A DNA stretch of 64,000 nucleotides from contig NZ_VIQO01000011.1 in NCBI RefSeq assembly GCF_007483665.1, positions 248,001 through 312,000 of the forward strand. Reading direction: 5' to 3'. Within the stretch, counting starts at the first letter, position 1, and every line of letters starts with the position of its first letter. Below the pieces are notes generated by a model, which worked only from the letters and a program-made list of their open reading frames with translations, was not told the origin of the DNA and ran no database searches. The stretch comes from Catellatospora sichuanensis. Its GTDB lineage: Bacteria > Actinomycetota > Actinomycetes > Mycobacteriales > Micromonosporaceae. The translations under genes were made by a program, and so were the position numbers. Positions 53,846-62,971 of the stretch are shown piece by piece.

Positions 53846-56800
53846 CGACCCGAGCGAGCAGCTCAGCCCGACGGTGCCCACGTGCTCGAAGCCGGCGGCC
53901 AGGGAACTCTATCGGCCCGCTGAGTGGGGGCTGCTACGCGCTCCGCTCCTGCCCGTCGAGTGCTACACCGCGATGACGCGGTCCCGGATGGCGGGCGGCC
54001 CGACGGTCGGCGATGTGGTGGACGACCCGCGGGTGCGTGCGGCGTTGACCGTCGGCAACCCCGCTGTCATGGACGCGCTGAGCCGGTCCGACCGGCTGGC
54101 GGACGACTCCCGGCTGGCCAGGACGCTCCAGCGCTACCTGGTGCGCATGTCCACTCGAGCCACCCCCTACGGGCTGTTCGCCGGGATCGCGCTGGTGGCG
54201 TGGGCCGATACGACGGACGTCGAGCTCGGGACATCCCGGCCGCGAACCCGAACCCGTCCGGACATGGAATGGCTGCTCGGCCTGGTCTTCGACGTCGAGT
54301 CAGACCCTGCCGTGCGCAGGCACCTGTCGTACGTCGCCAACCCCGAGGTCACCGAACGGGCGGGCCGGCTGTTCGCTCCGGCGAGCACCGTGGGCGGCCC
54401 GCGCCATCGCACCAGGTCGACCGTCTCGGTCCGTGCCACGGATCCGGTACGCGCAGCGATCGCACTGGCCCGCAGACCGATTCGGCACGATGACCTGATC
54501 ACCGGGTTGGTCGCACTGGCGCGTGCGCCGATCGCCCGGGTCGAGGTTCTCGTGGAGCAGTTGTGGCAGCAGCAGCTCCTGTTGACCGACCTGCGCCCAC
54601 CGTTGACCAACCACGATCCCGCGCGGTACGTGGCGGACAAGCTGAGCGGCATTCCACAGGCGGCCGAAGCACACCGTGTCCTGGGCACTCTGCTCACCGC
54701 GATGGAGGATTTCGACACCTGCTCGTTGACGGCCGCCGAAGCGGCCTACCGGTGCTTGCTCGAGATGTCGGGCTGCGCGGACCACGCGTGGGCCACCGCG
54801 CCCCCTCAGGTCGACATGGCACTCCCCCTGGCCGGATCGCACGTCCATCGCGCCGTCGCCGACGATGCCGCGCGCGCCGCCGAGCTGCTCCTTCGACTGG
54901 CCCCCGAGCACTACCGCGGTACCCTGACCGCCGCGTACCGGGCACGATTCGAGCAGCGTTACGGACTCGGCCGGGCGGTGCCACTACTGGCGGTGCTCGA
55001 TCCCAACTCGGGGCTCGGGTCGCCGTATGCCGGGGTCGACACGCCCGCACCGAGCGGATACACGGTCCGTGATCAGCTGCTGGTGGAGCTGGCCGGAAAC
55101 GCCCTGTGCGAGGGCCGCACCTCGATCGAACTCGATGAGTCGACTTTGGAGCGGTTGTCCACCCCCTTCCCGGCGACGCACGCGCCCCTGTCGCTGGACG
55201 TGTCCGCGCTGCTGGTCGCCGAGTCCCCAGCCGACGTGGACGACGGAAACTACCACCTCGTCATCGGCCCGGGCCTCGGCGCCGCAGCCGCAGGCAAGAT
55301 GCTCGGCCGGTTCGCCGACCTCCTGGGTGAGCCCGCCAGAACCGCACTGGAAGAAGTGCATACGCGCGAATCCGAGCTGTCGTCCGAGGTGGTCTTCGCA
55401 GAGCTGGCCTATCTGCCGATGACCGCCAAGAACGCCAACGTCGCCATCCGGCAGCACTCCCGCCACCACGAACTCGTCATCGGCGTGTCGCCGGGTGTGG
55501 CGCCCGCGTGTGTGATCCCCGTCGGCGAACTCGCCGTCGAATCGACGGGTGAGCGGTTCCGGCTGTGGTGGTCTGCGCGCGGTGCCGAGGTGGCGATCGT
55601 CGCGGGCCACATGCTCGACCCTCGGACGGGCCCCGACCTGTGCTGCTTCCTCGCCGATACGGGCACCGACAGGCGCGTCCCGTTCACCGTGTTCGACTGG
55701 GGTGCCGCCGCGATGCTGCCCGCGCTGCCGCGCATCCACGTCGGGCGCATCGTCTTGTGCCCAGCGCGCTACCGAGCCACCCCACTGATCCGCGCCGCAA
55801 GGGCCGCCGAGTCGGTGCCCGCCTTCGCGCAGGCCGTGACGGAATGGCGGACGCGACTGCGGGTCCCCCGATACGTCAACGTCGGATCGTTCGACTACCG
55901 GCTCCTTGTCGACTTGGACAGCACCGTTGAACTCGACGGACTGCGACACCAGCTTCGCCGCCACCGCGAGCCGAACCGGCTCATTGTCGAAGAGGCACTG
56001 CCCAGCCCGGCACACGCGTGGCTGCCGGGGCCCGGGGGCCGATATCTCAGCGAGGTCGTGGTACCGCTGTTCCGGACCGCAAGGGACGATCCGCAGGCCG
56101 ACGTCCCAGCGCGTCCGCTGCCGATGAACTCGTCGTACCGGATCCGACCACCCGGCAGCGACTGGCTCTACTTCAAACTGTACTGCCCACCCGCCTTCGA
56201 AGACGAGGTCATCGTCGAGGCCGGCCACGAAGCCGGGCGCGCCGTTGGGGCCGGTCTTGCCGACCGCTGGTTCTTCGTCCGCTATGCCGACCCCGAACCC
56301 CATGTGCGCCTGCGCCTCCATGGCCGTCCGGAGGACCTGACGAGCACGCTGTTCCGCCAACTCTGTGCATGGGCCACCCAACTCGTCGAGCGAGGGCTGT
56401 GCTCGAGCTTCACCGTCGACACCTACGAACGTGAACTCGAGCGCTACCACGGCCCCGAGGGAATGGCTTTCGCGGAAGCCGTCTTCAACGCGGACAGCAG
56501 CGCCGTCGTCGACGTCCTGGCGCTCCGCCGAGCCCGGCGGCTCGCCATCGACGACGTCGTGCTGGCCGCGCTGACCTGCTATGACCTTCTCGACACGCTG
56601 GACGAAGACGTGCACCACCTCGCGTGGTACAGCAAGGTGATCCCCCGGCGTCCGCCGCCCGATCCTGCACGGGCCGCCCGGGTGCGCGACGTACGCGCCT
56701 TGATCACCGTCGGACCCAGCAGCTACTCAGGGGGAAAGGAACTGTCGGCGATCCTCGCGGACAGGCGGGCCAAGCTCGCCGGCCTGTCTGCGCAGCTCGA

Positions 56801-56942
56801 TCCCGCGTCGCTCAGCGACCACCTCCACCTGCATCACAACCGCCTGCTCGGCAACCATGGCTCCGAACGGGAAACGCTCATCACGCTTGGCAAGGTGCTC
56901 CACGGCCTCTCCGTCGCGCCGCACCGCGACCCCCGCTCCTAG
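53838..56942 (+). CDS. LanB lantibiotic dehydratase, full length
   Basis: 1034 residues from a TTG that overlaps the LanC gene by eight bases. The N-terminal ~720 residues are the tRNA-Glu dependent glutamylation domain, marked by RMSTRATPYGLFAGIALVAW. The C-terminal ~270 residues (DWLYFKLYCPPAFEDEVIVE, WFFVRYADPEPHVRLRLHG) are the elimination (thiopeptide-type) domain. Both halves in one chain means a class I dehydratase, which turns Ser/Thr of a precursor into Dha/Dhb. Length is typical for the family. Confidence 0.93.
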   Translation: MPDDPSEQLSPTVPTCSKPAARELYRPAEWGLLRAPLLPVECYTAMTRSRMAGGPTVGDVVDDPRVRAALTVGNPAVMDALSRSDRLADDSRLARTLQRYLVRMSTRATPYGLFAGIALVAWADTTDVELGTSRPRTRTRPDMEWLLGLVFDVESDPAVRRHLSYVANPEVTERAGRLFAPASTVGGPRHRTRSTVSVRATDPVRAAIALARRPIRHDDLITGLVALARAPIARVEVLVEQLWQQQLLLTDLRPPLTNHDPARYVADKLSGIPQAAEAHRVLGTLLTAMEDFDTCSLTAAEAAYRCLLEMSGCADHAWATAPPQVDMALPLAGSHVHRAVADDAARAAELLLRLAPEHYRGTLTAAYRARFEQRYGLGRAVPLLAVLDPNSGLGSPYAGVDTPAPSGYTVRDQLLVELAGNALCEGRTSIELDESTLERLSTPFPATHAPLSLDVSALLVAESPADVDDGNYHLVIGPGLGAAAAGKMLGRFADLLGEPARTALEEVHTRESELSSEVVFAELAYLPMTAKNANVAIRQHSRHHELVIGVSPGVAPACVIPVGELAVESTGERFRLWWSARGAEVAIVAGHMLDPRTGPDLCCFLADTGTDRRVPFTVFDWGAAAMLPALPRIHVGRIVLCPARYRATPLIRAARAAESVPAFAQAVTEWRTRLRVPRYVNVGSFDYRLLVDLDSTVELDGLRHQLRRHREPNRLIVEEALPSPAHAWLPGPGGRYLSEVVVPLFRTARDDPQADVPARPLPMNSSYRIRPPGSDWLYFKLYCPPAFEDEVIVEAGHEAGRAVGAGLADRWFFVRYADPEPHVRLRLHGRPEDLTSTLFRQLCAWATQLVERGLCSSFTVDTYERELERYHGPEGMAFAEAVFNADSSAVVDVLALRRARRLAIDDVVLAALTCYDLLDTLDEDVHHLAWYSKVIPRRPPPDPARAARVRDVRALITVGPSSYSGGKELSAILADRRAKLAGLSAQLDPASLSDHLHLHHNRLLGNHGSERETLITLGKVLHGLSVAPHRDPRS

Positions 56943-56952
56943 GAGATCGCAC

Positions 56953-57600
56953 GTGCACCCATTGGCGAGCGTGTTCGAGCAGATCTATCGAGATGGGCTG
57001 TGGGCCAACGGCTCTGGCACGGGGTCCGATCCCGCCAACACCGAACGGTATCGAACGTTCGTCCAGCGGTTCATCGTCCAGCACGACATCCAGACCGTCG
57101 TCGACCTCGGATGTGGAGATTGGCGCTCGTCGAGACTGATCGACTGGAGTGGCGTGGCGTATCTCGGCGTCGACGTCGTCGAATCGGTCATCCTGCGGAA
57201 TCGACAGCGCTATCAGGTCGACAACATCCGATTCGCGCGGCTGAACGACGAGGACGAGCTGCCCCACGCTGATCTCCTGATCGTGAAGGACGTGCTGCAG
57301 CATCTCCCGAACAGCGAGGTTCACCGCATGTCGGAGTTGCTCGGACGGTTCCGCCTGGCCCTGGTGACGAACACCGTGACGTCCGAGCTGTATCGACCCG
57401 ATGGTTCGGTGGTGCGCATCGAGGACGTCAACACGGACGTGCCAGCGGGGCTCATGCGTCCCGTCGACGTGCTCGGGCCGCCGTTCAACTGGCCCGGCGA
57501 GGAAGTCCTCCGGTACAGCTGCCCGTGGCCGCGGCTGGGAGCTTGGGAGACGAAGTCGACCGTGCTGATCCGCACTGCGCTCACGGAAGCGAGTGGATGA
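56953..57600 (+). CDS. SAM-dependent methyltransferase
   Basis: 215 residues from a GTG 6 bases after AGGAGA. SAM motif I is TVVDLGCGDWRSS, motif II YLGVDVVESVI, later DLLIVKDVLQHLP. The fold is class I. Positioned 10 bases after LanB, it most likely methylates the peptide (termini or side chain) or its sugar. No closer subfamily recognised. Confidence 0.85.
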   Translation: MHPLASVFEQIYRDGLWANGSGTGSDPANTERYRTFVQRFIVQHDIQTVVDLGCGDWRSSRLIDWSGVAYLGVDVVESVILRNRQRYQVDNIRFARLNDEDELPHADLLIVKDVLQHLPNSEVHRMSELLGRFRLALVTNTVTSELYRPDGSVVRIEDVNTDVPAGLMRPVDVLGPPFNWPGEEVLRYSCPWPRLGAWETKSTVLIRTALTEASG

Positions 57601-57636
57601 TCCCGCTGCGCCGCCGCTGCCACGAGGTCCGCACCG

Positions 57637-59289
57637 TCAGTTCACGAGTTCGAGGAGGCCGTACTTCACGAGCTGGGCTATCTGCGGAAAGCACTGGTGC
57701 CGCGATTGGGGTGCAGCGGCCGACACGCGTGCCATCAGTTCGGAGATCGGAATCCTGCGGTCGGCACCGCACGTCGCCAGGATCTTCGTACAGATCTCCA
57801 GTTCCTCCGACAACTCGGTCACGCGGAGGAACTGCAACCCGCCCGCGGCGAGCTCGGCACCTTCCGCACTGATCTGGACCCGCGTGTCGGAGTTGATCAA
57901 CGACGTCGGGTGGGCACGGAACGTCTCAAGGTAGTCGAATCCGAGATCGTCGCAGGGCGGATCGTCGGCCCGACTCCTCTCCTGGTCCAGAAGTTCGAGC
58001 CAGAGCGCTTCGTACTGGCGGACGATGACCGGCCAGTCATGGTGCTGCACCACCCGACGCCGCGCCTCGGCGCCCATACGCGTCCGGAGTGCAGGGCTGT
58101 CGATCAGCCGTTCCAGATATTGCGTCAGGCTCCGCATGTCGACCGATGTCGCCTGGCCCAGGTGTCGGTACAGCTCCAACGGCTCCCACAGAAATGGCGT
58201 GTGCCGCAGGTGCTCGAAACAGTCCGCCCATTGCGTGGGGACGAGGAACCCGGTGACACCGTGCTGCACCGAGTCGCGGTGGCCGTCCCAATCCGAGGCG
58301 ATCACCGGAAGCCCACACGCCATCGCTTCGATCACCGTCTGGCCGAAGGTTTCCTGCACGCTGTCGGTTGGTGACACGAAGACGTCGGCGGCGTCGTACA
58401 GGCTGCGTTTTATGTCACTCGTCGGATTCGGTATGACCGTCACCATGTCGCCCACGCCCAATTCGCCGGCGAATTTCTCCAGCCTGGGCGTGATCTGGTG
58501 CGGCACGTCGTCACCGGCGAGAACCAGCGTGGCGATCGCGCGCTGCTTCGGCGGGAGCCGCCGAAAGGCGAGGACCAACGGGAAGAGATCGGCCTTGTAG
58601 TGCGCCGAGAACCTGCCGAGGTAGAGGATGACCACCGCACCCTGAGCAAGGCCGAGTCGTGTTCGTGCCGGCGCCTTTTCGCCTGGCCGATACGTGGTGG
58701 CATCCGTGCCCAGCGGAATGACCGGCAATCGGCACCTGATCTTCTCCGGTGGCTGCCGCGCCGAGGCGGCCGACGTCAGCCGCTCCACGGCGGCGCGACC
58801 GGCACGGCTGGTACACACTAAGGCATCCTGGCTGCGTAGCGCCCTCAGAAGCGCGCCGAACGCATACCAGAATCCGGGTCCGCCCGAGATGCTGTGCGTG
58901 ACACCGATGACTGGCCATGGGTCGCCGCCTACGAACGCACGCATGTTCACCAGACCCTGCAGACCCGGGTCCCGGATGCCATCCTCACCAGACGAACCGG
59001 GATGGAAAAACACCATGCGGCCATGACGCGCGACATGGGGATAGTCGGCGACGAGTACCGGTCGGAAACGCTCCCGATTCGGGTATGCCATCAGCCGGTC
59101 CCCGGCCTCGGACAGCTGGCGCCGGGTCGTGCACGGCAGATACACGGTTTCGCACTGCGAATGCTGCAGCACCGCCCGCAGCAGACCCGCCTTGGCGACT
59201 TCGGCTCCCCAGATTCCGGACTCCGCGGGGTGCTCGTCTTTGTACGCCTCAATCGGAAAGGGCAATGAGGCGATGGTCATGGAGTACAT
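57637..59289 (-). CDS. GT4-type glycosyltransferase with C-terminal extension
   Basis: 550 residues. The donor half has the GT-B/GT4 signature: VVILYLGRFSAHYKADLFPL and VFVSPTDSVQETFGQTVIEA followed by MACGLPVIASDW (E-x7-E). The last ~110 residues (from about SLINSDTRVQ) form an extra domain not usual in GT4 enzymes. It converges on the LanB/LanC/methyltransferase operon and may glycosylate its peptide, although a separate role cannot be excluded. Confidence 0.82.
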   Translation of the reverse strand: MYSMTIASLPFPIEAYKDEHPAESGIWGAEVAKAGLLRAVLQHSQCETVYLPCTTRRQLSEAGDRLMAYPNRERFRPVLVADYPHVARHGRMVFFHPGSSGEDGIRDPGLQGLVNMRAFVGGDPWPVIGVTHSISGGPGFWYAFGALLRALRSQDALVCTSRAGRAAVERLTSAASARQPPEKIRCRLPVIPLGTDATTYRPGEKAPARTRLGLAQGAVVILYLGRFSAHYKADLFPLVLAFRRLPPKQRAIATLVLAGDDVPHQITPRLEKFAGELGVGDMVTVIPNPTSDIKRSLYDAADVFVSPTDSVQETFGQTVIEAMACGLPVIASDWDGHRDSVQHGVTGFLVPTQWADCFEHLRHTPFLWEPLELYRHLGQATSVDMRSLTQYLERLIDSPALRTRMGAEARRRVVQHHDWPVIVRQYEALWLELLDQERSRADDPPCDDLGFDYLETFRAHPTSLINSDTRVQISAEGAELAAGGLQFLRVTELSEELEICTKILATCGADRRIPISELMARVSAAAPQSRHQCFPQIAQLVKYGLLELVN

Positions 59290-59534
59290 TGACGCTCCTG
59301 GCTAAGGACGAGTCCCGATCATCGGGAAGATCCGGCCGTTGGTTGCCCCCGTAGCTCGTACGCCGTCCTCGTACGTTGTCGAGCCAGTCCCCCTGGCCCG
59401 GTGCGGAGCGTATGCGGGTGTGGAGGTGCCGGTCGCCTGACACGCCGAAGTAGACAATCCACCAGGCTCGGGCGGTTCAGTGTGCGGTCGGCTACTTGAT
59501 CCGGGTGGTCCAGCTGACGGCACCGCGGTGCGAT

Positions 59535-59595
59535 GTAAGGTGGGCCTTCCGAAATGTCAGGGACCCTTGACTAAATGGAAGGGACACCTTACCTT
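59535..59595 (+). promoter_or_regulatory. Leaderless-type promoter with twin AAGG-N4-CCTT operators
   Basis: TTGACT (59567-59572) and TACCTT (59590-59595) are 17 bases apart, placing the start point at about 59602, the A of the ATG. GTAAGGTGGGCCTTCC (59535-59550) and GGAAGGGACACCTTAC (59577-59592) are inverted copies matching outside the centre, each itself palindromic (AAGG-N4-CCTT), 42 bases apart. The second covers the -10. The HTH regulator in this operon is the obvious binder. Confidence 0.6.
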
Positions 59596-59601
59596 CGGGT
59601 C

Positions 59602-60009
59602 ATGACGGAGCAAGCACAGCAGAACGAAGTCGCACGCGCGGCCCGCCGTGCCGTCCTCGTCGACGGCCTACCGGTGGTCACGCTGGGCTGGGTGGCCCTG
59701 GCGCTGGGCAGTAGTCCGGATCAGAGCGCAACGCAGAAGGCCTGGTGGATTGCCGCTACCGGCGTGTTCGCGCTCGCCATGGCCTGGGTCATGGTGCGGG
59801 CGTTCCGGCGTGCGGACGAATACCTCCGCAAGATTCAGCTGGAGAGCATGGCCATCGCGTTTGCGGTGGTCCTCGTGGCACTACAGGTGGCCGCCGTGCT
59901 CGATTCCGCGGACGTCATCCAGGTCCACCAGCTCACCCAGCTGATCATCATCGGCGGGATGACGATCTGGCATGTGACCGCGGACCTGCGCACCCGCTTC
60001 AACCGGTGA
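59602..60009 (+). CDS. Small membrane protein with HTH partner
   Basis: 135 residues from ATG 59602, which coincides with the predicted transcription start (leaderless); an ATG nine codons earlier lies upstream of that. Four hydrophobic segments: GLPVVTLGWVALALGS, WWIAATGVFALAMAWVMVRA, MAIAFAVVLVALQVAAVLDS, LTQLIIIGGMTIWHVTADLR. Small four-helix proteins followed by short XRE regulators are a common pair; function unknown. Confidence 0.65.
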   Translation: MTEQAQQNEVARAARRAVLVDGLPVVTLGWVALALGSSPDQSATQKAWWIAATGVFALAMAWVMVRAFRRADEYLRKIQLESMAIAFAVVLVALQVAAVLDSADVIQVHQLTQLIIIGGMTIWHVTADLRTRFNR

Positions 60010-60022
60010 AGGCCCCGCGCCG

Positions 60023-60247
60023 ATGAAGAACCGGCTACGCGAGCTGCGGGCAGCCCGCCGATGGAGCCAAGCCGACCTTGCCGATCGGTGCCAGGTCTCC
60101 CGACAGGCCATCAACGCCATCGAGACCGAGCGGTACGACCCCAGCCTGCCCCTGGCGTTCACCATCGCCGACGTCTTCGACCTGACCATCGAGGAGATCT
60201 TCCTGCCCGACCGGGCGGACACGACGAACGACCCGGGCCGACCCTGA
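60023..60247 (+). CDS. Short XRE-type HTH regulator
   Basis: 74 residues, essentially one helix-turn-helix: MKNRLRELRAARRWSQADLA, DRCQVSRQAINAIETERYDP, SLPLAFTIADVFDLTIEEIF. This is the YozG/PopR-like minimal repressor type. It lies 13 bases after the membrane protein gene and probably autoregulates the operon through the AAGG-N4-CCTT boxes upstream. Confidence 0.92.
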   Translation: MKNRLRELRAARRWSQADLADRCQVSRQAINAIETERYDPSLPLAFTIADVFDLTIEEIFLPDRADTTNDPGRP

Positions 60248-60296
60248 GCAGGCGGTGCAACAGATGCCTCTGATCCAACCGGTTGAACCGCAGAAG

Positions 60297-60660
60297 TCAG
60301 CTCGCACCGCAGCGGCAACGGTAAGCCGGGGATCCGCCACGCCTCCGAGACCGGACGGGTGCCGCCGTCCACCGGCGCAGCAGGACGGACGGGCGCCTTG
60401 AGGCCCACCCGCGTGAACGGCTCGGCGAGAACCCGCGTACCGCCGCGATGAACTCGTCGACCTCCGCCGGTAACGACATCTCCACGCCGTCCCCAAATTC
60501 GCTCGTCGGCAGGACGCCGAGCGTAGCCGCCCGCCAGCACCGGTCAGCGCGATACTGTCGGCTCACCCTCGCGGTTTGTCCGCTACCGGCCGCTCGGGTT
60601 CTCCTCAAAATCCCGCTACGCGGCTTATGTGAAGCCGTGCCGCTCTGCCGTCCCGTCACC
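60297..60660 (-). pseudogene. Possible frameshifted remnant gene
   Basis: On the minus strand one frame reads plausibly (AATLGVLPTSEFGDGVEMSL, PAEVDEFIAAV), then coding-like sequence seems to continue in another frame (TRVGLKAPVRPAAP, EAWRIPGLPLPLRCELTSAV). That suggests a small gene broken by an indel near 60430. Bias is weak and family unknown. Otherwise the interval 60248-60805 shows no gene. Confidence 0.25.
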
Positions 60661-60805
60661 GTCGTCCCTCGGGCGGGAGCAGGAGTCCGGGACTCTTGTC
60701 GGTGACGGCCGGTACGGTCCGGATCTACGACGGGACAGGTCGGCCGATGCGTATCGGTCTGGAATCAGGCCGTCATTCTTGGCGACGATATTGAAGGAGA
60801 AGACC

Positions 60806-61150
60806 GTGAGTGACGATGTCACCCAGTACATCAACAAGGCACAGCCGTGGCAGATCGACGTGTGCCAGAAACTGCGTGCGATGGTCGGCCAGACCATTCC
60901 GGATATCGAGGAGCGGCTTCAGTACGGCAAGCCGCACTACCTCAAGAACGGGCACTACGCGGCCGTCATCGCGGTGGCCAAGGACAAGGTCTCGTTCATG
61001 GTATTCAACGCGACGGATGTTCCGGAGGTCAAGGGGTTCCTTCGGGCATTGGGCAACGGTGAGCGCAAAGCCGTCGACATCAAAGAAGGGCAGACCGTCG
61101 ATTACGGCGCACTTGCCGGCATCCTGAAGGAGACCGCGACTGCCCTGTAG
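60806..61150 (+). CDS. DUF1801 (YdhG/YjbR-like) protein
   Basis: 114 residues from a GTG 5 bases after AAGGAGA. QPWQIDVCQKLRAMVGQTIP, DIEERLQYGKPHYLKNGHYA and VSFMVFNATDVPEVKGFL are the conserved blocks of DUF1801, a small iron-chaperone-like or frataxin-like fold with unproven role. Stands alone. Confidence 0.85.
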   Translation: MSDDVTQYINKAQPWQIDVCQKLRAMVGQTIPDIEERLQYGKPHYLKNGHYAAVIAVAKDKVSFMVFNATDVPEVKGFLRALGNGERKAVDIKEGQTVDYGALAGILKETATAL

Positions 61151-61517
61151 CTACCAGGGTAAATACCGAGCAGGGCGCCCGCGGCCTGCCTGACGCCGCG
61201 GCGTCGGCGGGTTCCGGGCCCGCCGAGCAGTCGGGTCCGACGCCACCGGCCCGGACAACTCCGGCTGGGCGCGCAGCAGCCCAGGTCCGTGATCGCCTGC
61301 CACCGAGTATCGCCTGATGGCGGTCGACCTCGGTGATGTCGACGGCGGTGATCCAGCACCGTGCGGTGGGCTTTCCGCACCCGGTGGTCGGTGTTGGACG
61401 GTCGGGTCACGGGCCTCGACCAGGATCTTCGATCGAATGCTTGACAACTGTTTCCGCAGTGTTGACACTTCCAGCAACCCGAAATCGTTTCGTTACTTCG
61501 AAATGTTTGGTTCGCAA
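61151..61517. other. Intergenic region without a supported gene
   Basis: About 370 bases. Open frames here have no ribosome site and poor codon bias. The last ~80 bases are A/T-richer and carry the promoter and operator of the GH43 gene. Confidence 0.4.
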
Positions 61518-61531
61518 TGTTAACGCTAACA
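61518..61531 (+). promoter_or_regulatory. LacI-type operator before GH43 gene
   Basis: TGTTAACGCTAACA is a near-perfect palindrome of the actinobacterial LacI type, ending 13 bases before the ATG, so a bound repressor would block transcription or elongation. A weaker relative precedes the GH27 gene at 17750. Confidence 0.65.
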
Positions 61532-61544
61532 TCGGAGACTGCCG

Positions 61545-62942
61545 ATGCACTTTCGCTCCCTGCTGGCACTTTCTGCCCTGGCTGCGAGCTTCGTCGTGGT
61601 GCTGACCGGTGCGCCGGCGTACGCTGCGACGCTGCCCACCGGGGCACGGTCGCTGGAGTCGGTCAACTACGCCGGCCGCTACGTGCGGCATCTTGACGCC
61701 CTGGGCCGGGTCGACGCGGTCACCTCGGGCAGCACCGCGCAGACCAAGCTCGACGCCACGCTCACCGTGGTGACCGGGCTGGCCTCACCCGCGTGTTACT
61801 CGTTCCAGACCAAGAGCGGGCTGTTCCTCCGCCACCGGGACTGGCGGCTGCGGGTCGACGCCAACACCGGCGACGCGGTCTTCCGCGCGGATGCGACATT
61901 CTGCGCAGTCGACGGCTCGACCGCCGGGTCGATCGCGCTCGCCTCGTACAACTACCCGACCCGGCGGATCCGGCACCGCGACTTCGCGCTGTGGCTCGAC
62001 ACCTACCAGGACACCGCCGCCTTCCGGTCCGACAGCTCGTTCCGGATCACCGCACCGTGGGCCCCGAAGAGCAACACCGGTCCGGTGATCCCGGGGCTGT
62101 TCGCCGATCCCCACATCGCGAACTTCGGCGGCCGCTACTACCTGTACCCGACCACCGACGGATACGCCGGCTGGAGCGGCACCTACTACAAAGCCTTCTC
62201 CTCCACCGACCTGGTGAACTGGACCGACCACGGCGTCATCCTCGACCACGGCCCGGACGTCTCGTGGGCCGACAACTCCGCCTGGGCCCCGGCGGTCGCG
62301 ACGAAGAACGGCCGCTACTACCTGTATTTCAGCGGCGGTTCGGCGACCGGCAACACCGCCAAGCAGCTCGGCGTGGCCGTGGCCGACACGCCGACCGGGC
62401 CGTTCCGTGACGCCCTCGGCCGGCCGCTGGTCACCAGCGGACAGTTCTCCGGCGGTCAGGCGATCGACCCGATGGTCTTCACCGACGACGACGGTAAGTC
62501 CTACCTGTACTGGGGCCAGGGTGTGGCCAGGATGGTCCCGCTGAACGCCGACATGATCAGCTTCGACTCCGCGCAGGTGCGCACCATCACGCCGACCGGC
62601 TACAACGAGGCGCCGTTCGTGTTCAAGCGCAACGGCATGTACTACCTCATGTGGTCGGAGAACGACACGCGCAGCGAGGACTACCGGGTCGCGTACGCCA
62701 CGGGATCCTCGCCCTTCGGGCCGTGGACCAACCGCGGCGTCGTTCTGCAGAAGCGGCTGGAGGCGGGCATCCGCGGCCCCGGCCACCACTCGGTGGTGCA
62801 GGCCCCCGGCACCGACACCTGGCACATCGCCTACCACCGGTTCGCAGTGCCGGCCGGCAACGGCACCAACCGCGAGACCGCGATCGACCGCATGGCGTTC
62901 AACGCCGACGGCACGATCCGCCCCGTCGTTCCCACCCTCTGA
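61545..62942 (+). CDS. Secreted GH43 enzyme with N-terminal AbfB domain
   Basis: 465 residues. Signal peptide MHFRSLLALSALAASFVVVL, cleavage near AYAAT. Residues ~30-165 form an AbfB (CBM42) arabinofuranose-binding beta-trefoil: SVNYAGRYVRHLDALGRVDA, KSGLFLRHRDWRLRVD, NYPTRRIRHRDFALWLD. Residues ~175-465 are a five-bladed GH43 propeller with the general base Asp in GLFADPHIANFGGRYY, a middle Asp in AIDPMVFTDDDGKSYLYW, and Glu in GYNEAPFVFKRNGMYYL. Likely an arabinofuranosidase or xylosidase acting on plant arabinoxylan. Confidence 0.92.
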   Translation: MHFRSLLALSALAASFVVVLTGAPAYAATLPTGARSLESVNYAGRYVRHLDALGRVDAVTSGSTAQTKLDATLTVVTGLASPACYSFQTKSGLFLRHRDWRLRVDANTGDAVFRADATFCAVDGSTAGSIALASYNYPTRRIRHRDFALWLDTYQDTAAFRSDSSFRITAPWAPKSNTGPVIPGLFADPHIANFGGRYYLYPTTDGYAGWSGTYYKAFSSTDLVNWTDHGVILDHGPDVSWADNSAWAPAVATKNGRYYLYFSGGSATGNTAKQLGVAVADTPTGPFRDALGRPLVTSGQFSGGQAIDPMVFTDDDGKSYLYWGQGVARMVPLNADMISFDSAQVRTITPTGYNEAPFVFKRNGMYYLMWSENDTRSEDYRVAYATGSSPFGPWTNRGVVLQKRLEAGIRGPGHHSVVQAPGTDTWHIAYHRFAVPAGNGTNRETAIDRMAFNADGTIRPVVPTL

Positions 62943-62971
62943 CCCCTTCCAGCTGAGGAGACATACATCCA

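Noticed and set aside
61102-61647. Leftward 181-codon frame before the GH43 gene
   Set aside because: Low-complexity Arg/Ser/Pro content, overlaps the operator and the GH43 start, no ribosome site.
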